DNA of 64,000 bases from the NCBI GenBank assembly GCA_040981125.1, contig JANRMQ010000001.1, positions 987,881 through 1,051,880 on the forward strand. Direction: 5' to 3'. A model generated the notes under the pieces. The model had not been told where the DNA came from and did not search any database. It was given only the letters and a program-made list of their open reading frames with translations. The position numbers and the translations under genes were made by a program. This document shows positions 1 to 7,980 of this stretch, piece by piece; position 1 is the first letter of the stretch; each line of letters starts with the position of its first letter. The stretch comes from DASSBQ01 sp040981125 (lineage in GTDB: Bacteria > Nitrospirota > Nitrospiria > Nitrospirales > Nitrospiraceae).

Positions 1-849
1 GCGCAGCCGGATGGTTTCTTTTCCTTCTTCGATCTGCGCGCCGCTTTCCCGCAATTTGACGAGCAGCGCTTCCAGATGACCAGGGCGACATCGATGAACC
101 TCGACATCTCCGCCCGTAATGGCGCCTGCTATCAGATACGTTCCGGCTTCAATACGGTCGGGAATGACTTCGTGATCCGCGCCGTGCAGCGCCGAGACTC
201 CGTCGATGACCATGCAATCCGAGCCGGCCCCATTGATCCGAGCCCCTCTTTTTGTCAGAAACTCAGCCAAATCGCATATTTCAGGCTCTTTCGCGGCATT
301 TTCAATCACCGTCGTGCCTTCGGCCAAGCATGCGGCCATCATTACGTTTTCAGTCCCGGTGACCGTCGGAGTATCGAAATAAACTCGATCGCCTCGCAAT
401 CGGCTGGCTTTCGCTCTGATATAGCCGTGCTCGATCTCAATGTCGGCTCCAAGTTTAGCCAGTGCTGTTAAATGCAAGTCAACCGGTCGGGAACCGATTG
501 CGCACCCACCAGGCAGCGAAACAACGGCTTCCCCGCAACGGGCCAGTAACGGGCCAAGAACTAGTACGGACGCCCGCATTGTCCTGACAAGATCATAGGG
601 AGCTTGTGTGGATTTTACCGAGTCGGCGCGGACGACGGTATGCTCGTCCTCCCGGGATACCGAAATCCCAAGCATCCCAAGCAGCTTCCCCATGGTGACC
701 ACATCGACTACCTGGGGTAGATTCGACAAAACACACTCACCACCTCCCAGGATCGTGGACGCAAGAATGGGAAGCGCCGCGTTCTTTGCGCCGCTGATCC
801 GAACCATTCCCCTTAGCGGCCTTCTACCTGTGATGATGATGCGATCCAT
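1..849 (-). CDS. murA: UDP-N-acetylglucosamine 1-carboxyvinyltransferase, C-terminus cut by window edge
   Basis: Cytoplasmic enzyme that transfers enolpyruvate from PEP to UDP-GlcNAc, the first committed step of peptidoglycan synthesis. The reading frame starts at the ATG at 849 and stays open to base 1, giving about 283 residues of a family that is usually near 420, so the C-terminal third lies outside the window. Translation shows the N-terminal MDRIIITGRRPLRG, the substrate-binding AKNAALP at residues 21-27 (Lys22, Asn23), and the loop GGCAIGSRPVDLH with the catalytic Cys at about residue 116, the position of Cys115 in E. coli. Its ATG overlaps the prmC stop by one base (TGATG), so it is the last visible gene of the rho-rpmE-prfA-prmC-murA run and is probably translationally coupled to prmC. 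Confidence 0.95.
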   Translation of the reverse strand, partial: MDRIIITGRRPLRGMVRISGAKNAALPILASTILGGGECVLSNLPQVVDVVTMGKLLGMLGISVSREDEHTVVRADSVKSTQAPYDLVRTMRASVLVLGPLLARCGEAVVSLPGGCAIGSRPVDLHLTALAKLGADIEIEHGYIRAKASRLRGDRVYFDTPTVTGTENVMMAACLAEGTTVIENAAKEPEICDLAEFLTKRGARINGAGSDCMVIDGVSALHGADHEVIPDRIEAGTYLIAGAITGGDVEVHRCRPGHLEALLVKLRESGAQIEEGKETIRLR

Positions 850-1751
850 CACGCCCCCAGCGACTGCATTCGAATGATGCGGTCGATTTGCGCTGCATCC
901 CGACGAATAGTCGGGTGGGCATACCGTCCCGTTGCCAACGCGAATTGTTGGACCGCCTCGGATTGTCCGATTCCCATCTCCATAAACAGCCACCCACCCG
1001 GCTTGAGATATCGCCAAGCCTGATCGAGTAATCGGCGATGCACTTCGATGCCGACGCCGCCGCCGACGAGCGCGACACGAGGCTCGAAGTCTCGTACCTC
1101 GGGCTGAAGCGAGAACCATTCCGCTTCTGCAATATAGGGAGGATTGGACACAATGACATCCACTTGACCCGCGAGTCCCATGGATTCCAGCGGCCCGCAA
1201 AGATCTCCCAAGGCGCAAGTAACCCTTCCGGAAAGCGAGTGTCGGGCCACATTGTCTTGGGCCACCGCCAGCGCCGACGGAGAGCAGTCCAGAGCATAAA
1301 CACTCGTGTTGCGCACGACGGACGCTAATGTCACGGCAAGGCACCCAGATCCCGTTCCAACATCCACAACGATCGCAGGAGGCTTTCCGATCAGCACGTG
1401 CTTCGCCTCCTCCACGAGCAATTCGGTTTCCGGGCGGGGGATCAGCACTGCGGGACTCACGTCAAAGTCCAGGCCGTAAAATTCTTGAGATCCGAGGATG
1501 TATTGGAGCGGCTCTCGCGCGGCCCGCCGCCCGATGAGCGCCTCGACTTCGGCGCATTCAGATTCGGTCAGGCGCCGGCCTCCTTCGAGAGTCAACCTCA
1601 ACAACGTCGTCCTTAGGGCCTTCTCCAGCAGCCACACAGCCTCGTTCGAGCCGCTTTCTATGCCGGCGCGAACCAGCGTCTGCCGGCAGCGCGCCAATAC
1701 TTCAGCCACGGTGGGTCCCGTCAAGCATTCAGTGGAGGTTTCTTCGTTCAT
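849..1751 (-). CDS. prmC: peptide chain release factor N5-glutamine methyltransferase
   Basis: Methylates the Gln of the GGQ motif in release factors using S-adenosylmethionine. The 300-residue product has the usual length and shows the SAM-binding motif VDVGTGSG (about 129-136) and the family signature NPPY (about 203-206) that holds the substrate glutamine side chain. The N-terminal part (about 10-90) fits the helical release-factor-binding domain. It lies directly after prfA, which encodes its substrate; the prfA TAA and the prmC ATG overlap by one base (TAATG), and its own stop overlaps the murA start. This prfA-prmC order is common in bacteria, so function is well supported. Confidence 0.96.
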   Translation of the reverse strand: MNEETSTECLTGPTVAEVLARCRQTLVRAGIESGSNEAVWLLEKALRTTLLRLTLEGGRRLTESECAEVEALIGRRAAREPLQYILGSQEFYGLDFDVSPAVLIPRPETELLVEEAKHVLIGKPPAIVVDVGTGSGCLAVTLASVVRNTSVYALDCSPSALAVAQDNVARHSLSGRVTCALGDLCGPLESMGLAGQVDVIVSNPPYIAEAEWFSLQPEVRDFEPRVALVGGGVGIEVHRRLLDQAWRYLKPGGWLFMEMGIGQSEAVQQFALATGRYAHPTIRRDAAQIDRIIRMQSLGA

Positions 1752-2830
1752 TATCCCCCGGCGACCACCATTTGTTGATAATGCGTCCTGAGCGTGAGCA
1801 CTATATCGTCAAGGTCCCCGTCCAGCACCTGGTCGAGTTTATGAACGGTCAATCCGATGCGGTGATCGGTGACGCGGTTCTGAGGAAAATTATACGTTCG
1901 GATTTTTTCGCTGCGGTCTCCGCTTCCCACCTGAGCTTTCCGATTCTGCGCGATTTCCGCCTCCTGCTTCTCGCGTTCCGCTTCGACGATGCGCGCGCGC
2001 AAGGTGCGCATCGCTTTCGTACGGTTTTTCAGCTGAGACCGCTCATCCTGGCAACTGACGACGACGCCGGTCGGGAGGTGGGTGATTCGCACGGCCGAAT
2101 AGGTCGTATTCACGCTTTGGCCGCCGGCGCCCGAGGAGCAGAACGTATCGATTCGAAGATCCTTTGGATCAATATGGACGTCGACTTCATCGACCTCGGG
2201 CATCACCGCGACGGTGACGGCCGAGGTATGTATTCGACCGCTGCCTTCCGTGACCGGCACGCGCTGCACACGATGGACGCCGCTCTCATATTTCAATCGC
2301 CCGTAGGCGCCTTTCCCTTCGATAAGAGCAATGACTTCTTTATATCCTCCCATGCCTGTTTCGGAAGCCTCTACAATTTCGAGGCGCAATCCTTGCCGCT
2401 CCGCATACTTCGCATACATCCGAAAGAGATCTCCGGCAAATAACGCCGCTTCGTCCCCGCCGGTGCCGGCGCGGATTTCCAAGAACAGGCTTTTCTCGTC
2501 ACGAGGATCTTTCGGCGTCAACAGTTCCCGTGACCGGTCCTCCAATTCCGACAATTGCCCCCGCAACCGGCCGCTTTCCTCGGCCGCAAGGTCCTTCATC
2601 TCCGACCCGGCTGCTGGATCGGTCAACATCGATTCCACCTCGCCAAGCTGCCGCCGCAAGTCGCAAAAACGGCCGTAGTCTTGCGCCAATTCTTCGATTT
2701 CCATCCGCTCCTTGTTGACTTTGTGCATGAGCGCGGGCTGGTTCAACACAGAGGGGTCCAACAGTTGGTTGGTCAGTTCATCATAGCGACTTGCAACGCC
2801 TTCCCATTTTTTGAACAAGGCTTCTTCCAT
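1751..2830 (-). CDS. prfA: peptide chain release factor 1
   Basis: Recognises UAA and UAG stop codons on the ribosome and triggers peptide release. From the ATG at 2830 the protein has 359 residues, the normal family length. It carries the stop-codon-reading tripeptide in the form PVT (about 192-194, PAT in E. coli) and the universal GGQ (about 236-238) in SSGAGGQSVNTT. I chose the ATG at 2830 over an in-frame GTG at 2851 because AGGTGG sits at a suitable distance and because family members begin close to this point. It follows a terminator-like hairpin after rpmE with only about 35 bases between, so it probably depends on read-through or a promoter overlapping that hairpin. Confidence 0.95.
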   Translation of the reverse strand: MEEALFKKWEGVASRYDELTNQLLDPSVLNQPALMHKVNKERMEIEELAQDYGRFCDLRRQLGEVESMLTDPAAGSEMKDLAAEESGRLRGQLSELEDRSRELLTPKDPRDEKSLFLEIRAGTGGDEAALFAGDLFRMYAKYAERQGLRLEIVEASETGMGGYKEVIALIEGKGAYGRLKYESGVHRVQRVPVTEGSGRIHTSAVTVAVMPEVDEVDVHIDPKDLRIDTFCSSGAGGQSVNTTYSAVRITHLPTGVVVSCQDERSQLKNRTKAMRTLRARIVEAEREKQEAEIAQNRKAQVGSGDRSEKIRTYNFPQNRVTDHRIGLTVHKLDQVLDGDLDDIVLTLRTHYQQMVVAGG

Positions 2831-2867
2831 AGGCGATCCACCTGCGTTCACTTCAACTTACAACGCT

Positions 2868-2910
2868 CCAAAAAACAAGAGACCCTGCCCCATTGATGAA
2901 GCAGGGTCTC
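2868..2910 (-). terminator. rho-independent terminator after rpmE
   Basis: A ten-base-pair inverted repeat (GAGACCCTGC at 2901-2910 and its complement at 2879-2888, read on the minus strand) is followed by TTGTTTTTT. It sits between rpmE and prfA and would partly separate the rho-rpmE transcript from prfA-prmC-murA. Confidence 0.8.
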
Positions 2911-2928
2911 TCGCAAGGCTGTGAACGG

Positions 2929-3135
2929 CTACTTGTCCTTCTTGGCGTACTTCTTTTTGAATCGTTCCACACGGCCTTCCGTATCGACAATCTTTTGCGT
3001 GCCCGTAAAAAACGGATGGCAGCTGGCGCAGATGTCAACATTGATATTTCCCACCGTCGACCGTGTCTTAAACGTATGGCCGCACGCACAATGGACCACA
3101 GCCTCACGATAGACCGGATGTATCCCCTTCTTCAT
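2929..3135 (-). CDS. rpmE: 50S ribosomal protein L31, zinc-binding form
   Basis: Structural protein of the large ribosomal subunit. The 68-residue product starts MKKGIHPVYREAVVHCACG and has four cysteines at 16, 18, 36 and 39 (CAC and CASC), the zinc-binding set of the C+ type of L31 that is exchanged for a zinc-free paralogue under zinc limitation in many bacteria. No paralogue is seen in this window. It lies 88 bases after rho, an arrangement found in many bacteria, and is followed by a strong terminator. Confidence 0.96.
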   Translation of the reverse strand: MKKGIHPVYREAVVHCACGHTFKTRSTVGNINVDICASCHPFFTGTQKIVDTEGRVERFKKKYAKKDK

Positions 3136-3223
3136 ATGCGCTCCTTCATGTGTGCAGGAAACCTTGCCCGAGCTCGAGTGGGCAGAATGTACACCGGATG
3201 GAGCCCGCCAGGCAAGTTTGCCG

Positions 3224-4471
3224 TCATCGATTCATCGATTGTAGGAATTCCTGGTTCGTCTTCGTGCCCTGAATCTTATCCATTAAAAATTCCATCGCTT
3301 CCATCGTTCCAAGCGGACTCAGCACTTTCCGGAGAATCCACATCTTGTTAAGCCGATCACGATCGACCAAGAGTTCTTCCTTGCGCGTACCGGACTGACT
3401 GATATCGATCGCGGGGAAGATCCGCTTATCGGCCAGACGGCGATCCAGATGCACTTCCATGTTGCCGGTGCCTTTGAATTCTTCAAAAATGACGTCATCC
3501 ATTCGGCTTCCCGTGTCGATCAGAGCTGTGGCCATAATGGTCAGACTGCCCCCATTCTCAATATTCCTGGCGGCTCCAAAAAACCGTTTGGGCCTTTGCA
3601 GCGCGTTCGAATCGAGCCCACCGGACAGAACTTTGCCGCTTGGAGGCGCGATGGTATTGTAGGCGCGGGCCAACCTGGTGATGCTGTCGAGCAGGATGAC
3701 GACGTCCTTCTTATGCTCGACAAGCCGTTTGGCTTTCTCCAGAACCATCTCGGCCACCTGCGCATGGCGCTGCGCCGGTTCATCAAATGTCGAGCTGATG
3801 ACCTCAGCCTTGACTTGTCGCTGCCAGTCGGTGACTTCTTCCGGCCTTTCATCGATCAACAAGACAATGAGGACCACTTCCTTGTGATTCTTAAGGATCG
3901 ATCTGGCAATGGCTTGCAACAGCATCGTCTTGCCGGTTCTCGGCGCGGCGACAATAAGACCGCGCTGACCCTTCCCGATCGGCGTCGTGAGATCCATCAC
4001 CCGCGTGCAATATTCCTCTTGATCGAATTCAAGCTTAATCCGCTCTTCGGGATAGAGCGGGGTCAGATTGTCAAATAAAATTTTGTCGCGGGCGATCTCG
4101 GGATCTTCAAAATTGACCTTCTCCACCTTGAGCAGGGCAAAATATCGTTCGCTTTCCTTCGGGGGTCGTATCTGGCCGGAAACAATATCGCCCGTCCGCA
4201 AATTGAACCGTCGGATTTGCGATGGAGAAATATAAATGTCGTCCGGCCCGGGGAGATAGTTCGAATCGGGAGCGCGAAGAAACCCGAATCCATCGGGGAG
4301 CGTTTCGAGCACTCCCTCGCCGAAGACCACGCCGTTCTTTTCCGTCTGAGCTTGGAGAATGGCAAAAATCAGCTCCTGCTTCCTCAAATTGGCGGCGCCC
4401 TCTATTTTCAATTCGCGGGCCACCTCATTGAGATCGGCGATGGTCTTCTGCTTGAGTTCGGCAAGATGCAT
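3224..4471 (-). CDS. rho: transcription termination factor Rho
   Basis: Homohexameric RNA-dependent ATPase that ends transcription at Rho-dependent sites. The product (415 residues from the ATG at 4471) begins MHLAELKQKTIADLNEVA, the conserved N-terminus of the family, followed by the RNA-binding cold-shock-like domain (about 50-120) and the ATPase domain with Walker A APRTGKT and Walker B VILLDSITRLARAYN; the Q-loop/R-loop region SGGLDSNALQ is present. A second ATG 24 bases upstream (4495) also has a plausible GGGAG; I prefer 4471 because of AAGGGGGAG in front of it and because it matches the family N-terminus. It is preceded by a long leader of about 320 bases from a likely promoter at 4799-4827. 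Confidence 0.95.
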   Translation of the reverse strand: MHLAELKQKTIADLNEVARELKIEGAANLRKQELIFAILQAQTEKNGVVFGEGVLETLPDGFGFLRAPDSNYLPGPDDIYISPSQIRRFNLRTGDIVSGQIRPPKESERYFALLKVEKVNFEDPEIARDKILFDNLTPLYPEERIKLEFDQEEYCTRVMDLTTPIGKGQRGLIVAAPRTGKTMLLQAIARSILKNHKEVVLIVLLIDERPEEVTDWQRQVKAEVISSTFDEPAQRHAQVAEMVLEKAKRLVEHKKDVVILLDSITRLARAYNTIAPPSGKVLSGGLDSNALQRPKRFFGAARNIENGGSLTIMATALIDTGSRMDDVIFEEFKGTGNMEVHLDRRLADKRIFPAIDISQSGTRKEELLVDRDRLNKMWILRKVLSPLGTMEAMEFLMDKIQGTKTNQEFLQSMNR

Positions 4472-4495
4472 AATCTCCCCCTTTGCCTGTGCCAT

Positions 4496-4798
4496 ACTAC
4501 TCCCTACCGAGCGCTGGGCTCTTTCAATTCGTTATACTGGATGAAAACCGTGGATCCACCATCAATCAATGTGCGGATTCAGTCTCGTGATGTCGGCCTG
4601 TGATTTCAAATGGCGAGGATATTCTACTGATGATTCAGTGAAGCGTCACGTCACTGCTTTGTTTCGAAGAAACGACCTATGTGGGATCAAAGGCAAGATC
4701 GCTCTTCAGAATTTCGGATTCAAGTCGTTGATTCGAGATGGGTCCCGGAAGTTGAAAGGAGAAGAGGTACCCTTTAAATTGGACCTGAAGCTTTTTCT
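4496..4798 (-). other. long untranslated leader upstream of rho
   Basis: No convincing gene lies here. If the promoter at 4799-4827 is used, this stretch is a leader of roughly 300 bases for rho. A 78-codon frame on the plus strand (4569-4805) has no recognisable domain and no ribosome-binding site, so I do not call it. A second -10-like element (TATAAC, about 4531-4536, minus) is closer to rho but has no good -35. Confidence 0.4.
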
Positions 4799-4827
4799 AG
4801 CATAACGATCATGCTGGATTTTGTCAA
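4799..4827 (-). promoter_or_regulatory. sigma70-type promoter for rho operon
   Basis: On the minus strand TTGACA (4822-4827) is separated by 17 bases from TATGCT (4799-4804). The region is AT-rich compared with its surroundings. It points toward rho and is the best promoter upstream of it. Confidence 0.55.
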
Positions 4828-4965
4828 TACACTTTGATGTATGTCAACGCAATATGAAAATGTCCGCCTTTTGATGAGATCCAAAAATACCGACCTCTCA
4901 TTCCATGCCCTTTATTCCCTCTGAGAGCAGACGCTATTGCAGCTCAATCAACGTTGTGCTAAGAC

Positions 4966-5397
4966 GTGATCCGTATGGCGGCTGAAGAGAGCGATCACAG
5001 CGATCATTCGGATCGACTGTTCTCATTTGCGGAGGCGACAGAATTGTTGCCTCAGTTGAATTCGCGATTCACCTCCATTCGACGCTCCAAAGCGATTCTT
5101 ATCCGCACGAGCGAAGAAATTAAGAAGGCGAGCGCCAATGCCGTGTACGGAGGAGGAAGCAAGAGCGGCTCTCTTTACATTCAATCACTTCACGATGTCA
5201 GCGCGAATCTGCAAGCTATTCATGAATTAGGGGTTGTCGTCAAAGATGTCAACATGGGCTTATGCGATTTTCCCTTTATTCTCGATGGACGCGTCGTCTA
5301 TCTTTGTTGGAAATTCGGGGAAGCTGAGATACGGTGGTGGCATGAGGTAAGCCACGGATACAAAGATAGGCATCCGTTGGAAGAGACTGCCATTTGA
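4966..5397 (+). CDS. DUF2203 family protein
   Basis: Small soluble protein of unknown function. The product shows the family pattern: an N-terminal FSFAEATELLPQL, a helical middle, and a C-terminal GLCDFPFILDGR, then LCWKFGE and a Trp-His pair (RWWHEVSHGYKDR). The frame opens at GTG 4966 with an ATG at 4975; neither has a clear Shine-Dalgarno, so the start is uncertain by three codons. The family is widespread but has no assigned activity that I can state. It is followed 54 bases later by a YciI-like gene on the same strand, suggesting a small two-gene unit. Confidence 0.8.
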   Translation: MIRMAAEESDHSDHSDRLFSFAEATELLPQLNSRFTSIRRSKAILIRTSEEIKKASANAVYGGGSKSGSLYIQSLHDVSANLQAIHELGVVVKDVNMGLCDFPFILDGRVVYLCWKFGEAEIRWWHEVSHGYKDRHPLEETAI

Positions 5398-5451
5398 TAT
5401 TTGATTCCTGCCGTTTACGCTCCTCCATGTACGTGATTATCTAACATCGCG

Positions 5452-5739
5452 ATGAAATTTGTCATTCTTGGCTTTGATGGCCCGGATGGTCAAGCCAAGC
5501 GAAAAGTTTATCGCCCCGCCCATATCGAACACATAGAGCGTTGGAGCCGCAAAGGTCGGATCGTGCTTGCCGGCCCCTTGACTGATCACGTCGGCAGCCT
5601 GATCGTTATCGAAACTGATTCGCGGGAGGAGGCAGAGCAGTTTGCGCGAGAAGATCCATATTCGCTGTTTGGAGTTTTCGACCGAGTTGAGGTCCATCCT
5701 TTTCTGCAGGTCTTCCCACCTGAGCAGAATCGCGTTTGA
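5452..5739 (+). CDS. YciI-like protein
   Basis: 95-residue protein of the YCII fold (dimeric alpha-beta ferredoxin-like). Features in order: MKFVILGFDGPDG, the His pair in RPAHIEHIERW, GPLTDHVGSLIVIE, then DPYSLFGVFDRVEVHPF. In the family a His-Asp pair lies in a small cavity and members have been proposed to act in metabolite breakdown or as small dehalogenase-like domains, but the substrate here is unknown. It precedes the promoter of the oxidoreductase operon, so it is probably transcribed separately from that operon. Confidence 0.85.
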   Translation: MKFVILGFDGPDGQAKRKVYRPAHIEHIERWSRKGRIVLAGPLTDHVGSLIVIETDSREEAEQFAREDPYSLFGVFDRVEVHPFLQVFPPEQNRV

Positions 5740-5803
5740 ACATATTGACTCAGTTCGATAACCGTCATCTTCAGCGGGCCACATCTGGCCTGTATTGCAC
5801 GCA

Positions 5804-5833
5804 TTGACAATGTTAAAGTTTCCTACCTATAAT
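5804..5833 (+). promoter_or_regulatory. near-consensus sigma70 promoter of the oxidoreductase operon
   Basis: TTGACA (5804-5809), an 18-base spacer and TATAAT (5828-5833), both hexamers perfect. The start of transcription would be near 5840, giving a leader of about 200 bases before the first gene at 6040. It is among the best promoter matches in the window. Confidence 0.8.
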
Positions 5834-5840
5834 GCGCACT

Positions 5841-5916
5841 TAGGAAATTCTATTGGGCCGTTAATTTAGCCCAAAAGGCCTAACGGTCTTTTTTTCTTGT
5901 AGCCCTAAATTTCCTC
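5841..5916 (+). promoter_or_regulatory. structured leader with attenuator-like hairpin and T-run
   Basis: Just after the promoter, CCGTTA (5858-5863) pairs with TAACGG (5881-5886), followed by TCTTTTTTTC: an intrinsic terminator shape inside the leader. A second pair, AGGAAATT (5842-5849) with AATTTCCT (5908-5915), encloses it, and GGGC (5855-5858) with GCCC (5869-5872) would compete with the terminator stem. This may be an attenuator or riboswitch-like control, or a short separate RNA of about 55 bases. I do not recognise a known riboswitch class. Confidence 0.5.
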
Positions 5917-6039
5917 TAGGTGGGCCTTCTGCCGTGTTGCAGACGGCATCGAAAAAGCATAGAGTAACGATGTCTTACGTGGAAGCAGGGTCCTTCTTTA
6001 CTCTTCATCGTCAAAACTCAAACAAGTGAGCATATTCGA

Positions 6040-6675
6040 ATGACTCAGTACCGCGTTCTACCAGGTCCGGAACATTTCCTTCCTCCTGCGGCAGCCAGCA
6101 TGGGGATTCGTTTACCGAACCCCGGGGAAGCCCACATCAATGGAACAATTGTCTCGGAAGATAAAGCGTATGAAGAGGCCGCCAAGCAATTTCTTATGGC
6201 TCAAGTACCGACTATTTTCCCGGGCCCCCTGGTTTTATGGGCATGGAATGAAAAAGCCGCCAAGAAGGCCGCGGCGGTGCGCCATCTGTATGAAACCTTG
6301 AAGGAATGTGTTCAGCCTGGCCAGAAGGCCATGCTGATTCCTATGCCCGATTATCGTCCCAAGTATCCCAAGATCAATCCTGAAATCGAAATCAATCCCA
6401 ATCACCCGAATCTGACGATTTGGCACAACAAAATCGACTGTTGCATGTTCGTCGGTGTCCATTGTCATCAGGCCAACCTGTCGTTAAAGATCATTCGGGG
6501 AGGGACGTCTTGTTATACTATCGCGATGTGCGCACAGGCCGGACATGAGGACGCCATGCTCTCCATCCGAGATACATCAGTTGAGAAAATCATGACGTTG
6601 GCCCAGTGGGTCAAGAAGCTAAAGGGAACCGTGCAACCACGGCTGGCGGCAGCCAAAAGCTCCGCTTCGAACTGA
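6040..6675 (+). CDS. porE: 2-oxoacid:ferredoxin oxidoreductase, E-type (fifth) subunit
   Basis: 211-residue protein resembling the extra small subunit (PorE/ForE) found with five-subunit pyruvate or 2-oxoglutarate:ferredoxin oxidoreductases in bacteria that fix carbon through the reductive TCA cycle. I identify it mainly by context: it is the first gene of a tight E-A-B-G-D operon. Visible features are a Pro-rich middle (MPDYRPKYPKINPE), WHNKIDCCMFVGVHCHQAN and a Cys- and His-containing segment that could bind metal. Its catalytic role is not established; it may stabilise the complex. It begins about 200 bases after a strong promoter with a structured leader. The ribosome-binding site is weak. 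Whether the complex prefers pyruvate or 2-oxoglutarate cannot be read from the sequence. Confidence 0.72.
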   Translation: MTQYRVLPGPEHFLPPAAASMGIRLPNPGEAHINGTIVSEDKAYEEAAKQFLMAQVPTIFPGPLVLWAWNEKAAKKAAAVRHLYETLKECVQPGQKAMLIPMPDYRPKYPKINPEIEINPNHPNLTIWHNKIDCCMFVGVHCHQANLSLKIIRGGTSCYTIAMCAQAGHEDAMLSIRDTSVEKIMTLAQWVKKLKGTVQPRLAAAKSSASN

Positions 6676-6714
6676 TTCGGTTCGAGCAGGACGATTCGAA
6701 AGGAGGCTGGGCCC

Positions 6715-7926
6715 ATGGGAGATATACATTCAGCCATCGGCAAACAAAATAAGAAAGGTCAGACTTACACGGACCCGTGGGTTCTGATGAATGAGGCTGT
6801 GAGAACCCCATCGTTCTATACAGGCAGCGAAGTCATTAAGGAAGCGGTTCGCCGAGCTAGCTGCGATGTGATGATCGCTTATCCAATTACTCCTCAAAGC
6901 GAGGCCGCCGCCTTAATCGGCGAGCTGTTTGCGGAAGGCTACATCGGAGATTATTTCCGCGGGGAAAGTGAATTTGCAGTCATGTCTCAATGCGCCGGAG
7001 CGGCGTTCGGAGGCGCCCGCGTCTTTACCACCACGGCCGGCCCCGGAACGATGCGAGCCATGGAAAATTTCCCGATGTGGGCAGGGGCACGGCTTCCCAT
7101 CCAAATGATCGTCACGTGTCGAGGGATCAATTCGCCGCTGTCCATCCAACCGGACACTCTGGAAATAGCCTATTTGCTCAACACCGGCATGCTCGTGTGG
7201 CATGCTGAAACGGCCCAGGACTTTTTTGATTGGATTCTCAAAGGGTATATGGTTTCCGAAGAACCGGATGTCCATTTGCCTCTCGCCCTTTGTTGCGACG
7301 GATTTTTTGTCACTCATACGAAGGACGTCGTGAACTTGACCCCTGTAGATATGTGCTTACCACCGTACGACCCATATCGGTCACCGGTCCCGTGCATGGA
7401 CATGGAATGCCCTCCTGTCCGAATGATGCGTGATCCCTTCGTAATGAAGAGCAACTATATCAGCTACGCGACACATGCCAGCTGGCAGCAAGAAATATGG
7501 GCGGCCGTCGAACGGTCCCGCAAGCATTCCATTCATTGGCTCAACGGCCTGATCGATTCGGAAAACACTGATGCGGATATTATGATTGTGGCGTCCGGCA
7601 CTGCGGTTTCCCAGGGCCGTGAAGCGATCCGCATGCTCGAAGATGAAGGAGTCCGATGCGGCCTCGTGAAGGTAAAGACCATACGACCATGGCCGGGAGA
7701 GGAAATCCGTGAAGCGACGAAACATGCGAAGCATATTATCGTACCAGAGTTTAATGTTACCGGATGGTTGGCCAAGGAAATTCGCGCCACTATCCCAAAC
7801 AGCGAGCGGGTGCATGCCGGCCCTCACGTCTGTGGAGGCATGACCATGCCGCCCGAGATCATCGTGTCCGAAATCAAGACAGCGTTGGGCATGAGAGCCG
7901 AATCCCTGGCCGGGCGAGGCAGTTGA
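6715..7926 (+). CDS. porA: 2-oxoacid:ferredoxin oxidoreductase alpha subunit
   Basis: Alpha subunit of a thiamine-diphosphate-dependent enzyme that interconverts a 2-oxoacid plus CoA with an acyl-CoA, CO2 and reduced ferredoxin; in the reductive direction it fixes CO2. The 403-residue product contains the substrate-binding domain with YPITPQSEAAALIGEL (about 63-78), GESEFAVMSQCAGAAFGGAR and TTTAGPGTMRAMENFPMW, and a C-terminal transketolase-C-like domain (IVASGTAVSQGREAI, GLVKVKTIRPWPGEEI). AAAGGAGG lies ten bases before the ATG. The gene sits between the E and beta subunits in one operon. Pyruvate and 2-oxoglutarate enzymes are too alike here to separate by eye, so the por symbol is provisional. 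Confidence 0.88.
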   Translation: MGDIHSAIGKQNKKGQTYTDPWVLMNEAVRTPSFYTGSEVIKEAVRRASCDVMIAYPITPQSEAAALIGELFAEGYIGDYFRGESEFAVMSQCAGAAFGGARVFTTTAGPGTMRAMENFPMWAGARLPIQMIVTCRGINSPLSIQPDTLEIAYLLNTGMLVWHAETAQDFFDWILKGYMVSEEPDVHLPLALCCDGFFVTHTKDVVNLTPVDMCLPPYDPYRSPVPCMDMECPPVRMMRDPFVMKSNYISYATHASWQQEIWAAVERSRKHSIHWLNGLIDSENTDADIMIVASGTAVSQGREAIRMLEDEGVRCGLVKVKTIRPWPGEEIREATKHAKHIIVPEFNVTGWLAKEIRATIPNSERVHAGPHVCGGMTMPPEIIVSEIKTALGMRAESLAGRGS

Positions 7927-7980
7927 TCACCACCGGTCCAATAGTTCATCTGGTAAGAAGAGCATTTTGAGGAGGCATAC

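Noticed and set aside
76..471. 131-codon plus frame at the left edge
   Set aside because: Shadow of murA, which is open on the minus strand with its catalytic Cys visible.
4569..4805. 78-codon plus frame in the rho leader
   Set aside because: No domain, no ribosome-binding site, and it lies antisense to the likely rho leader.
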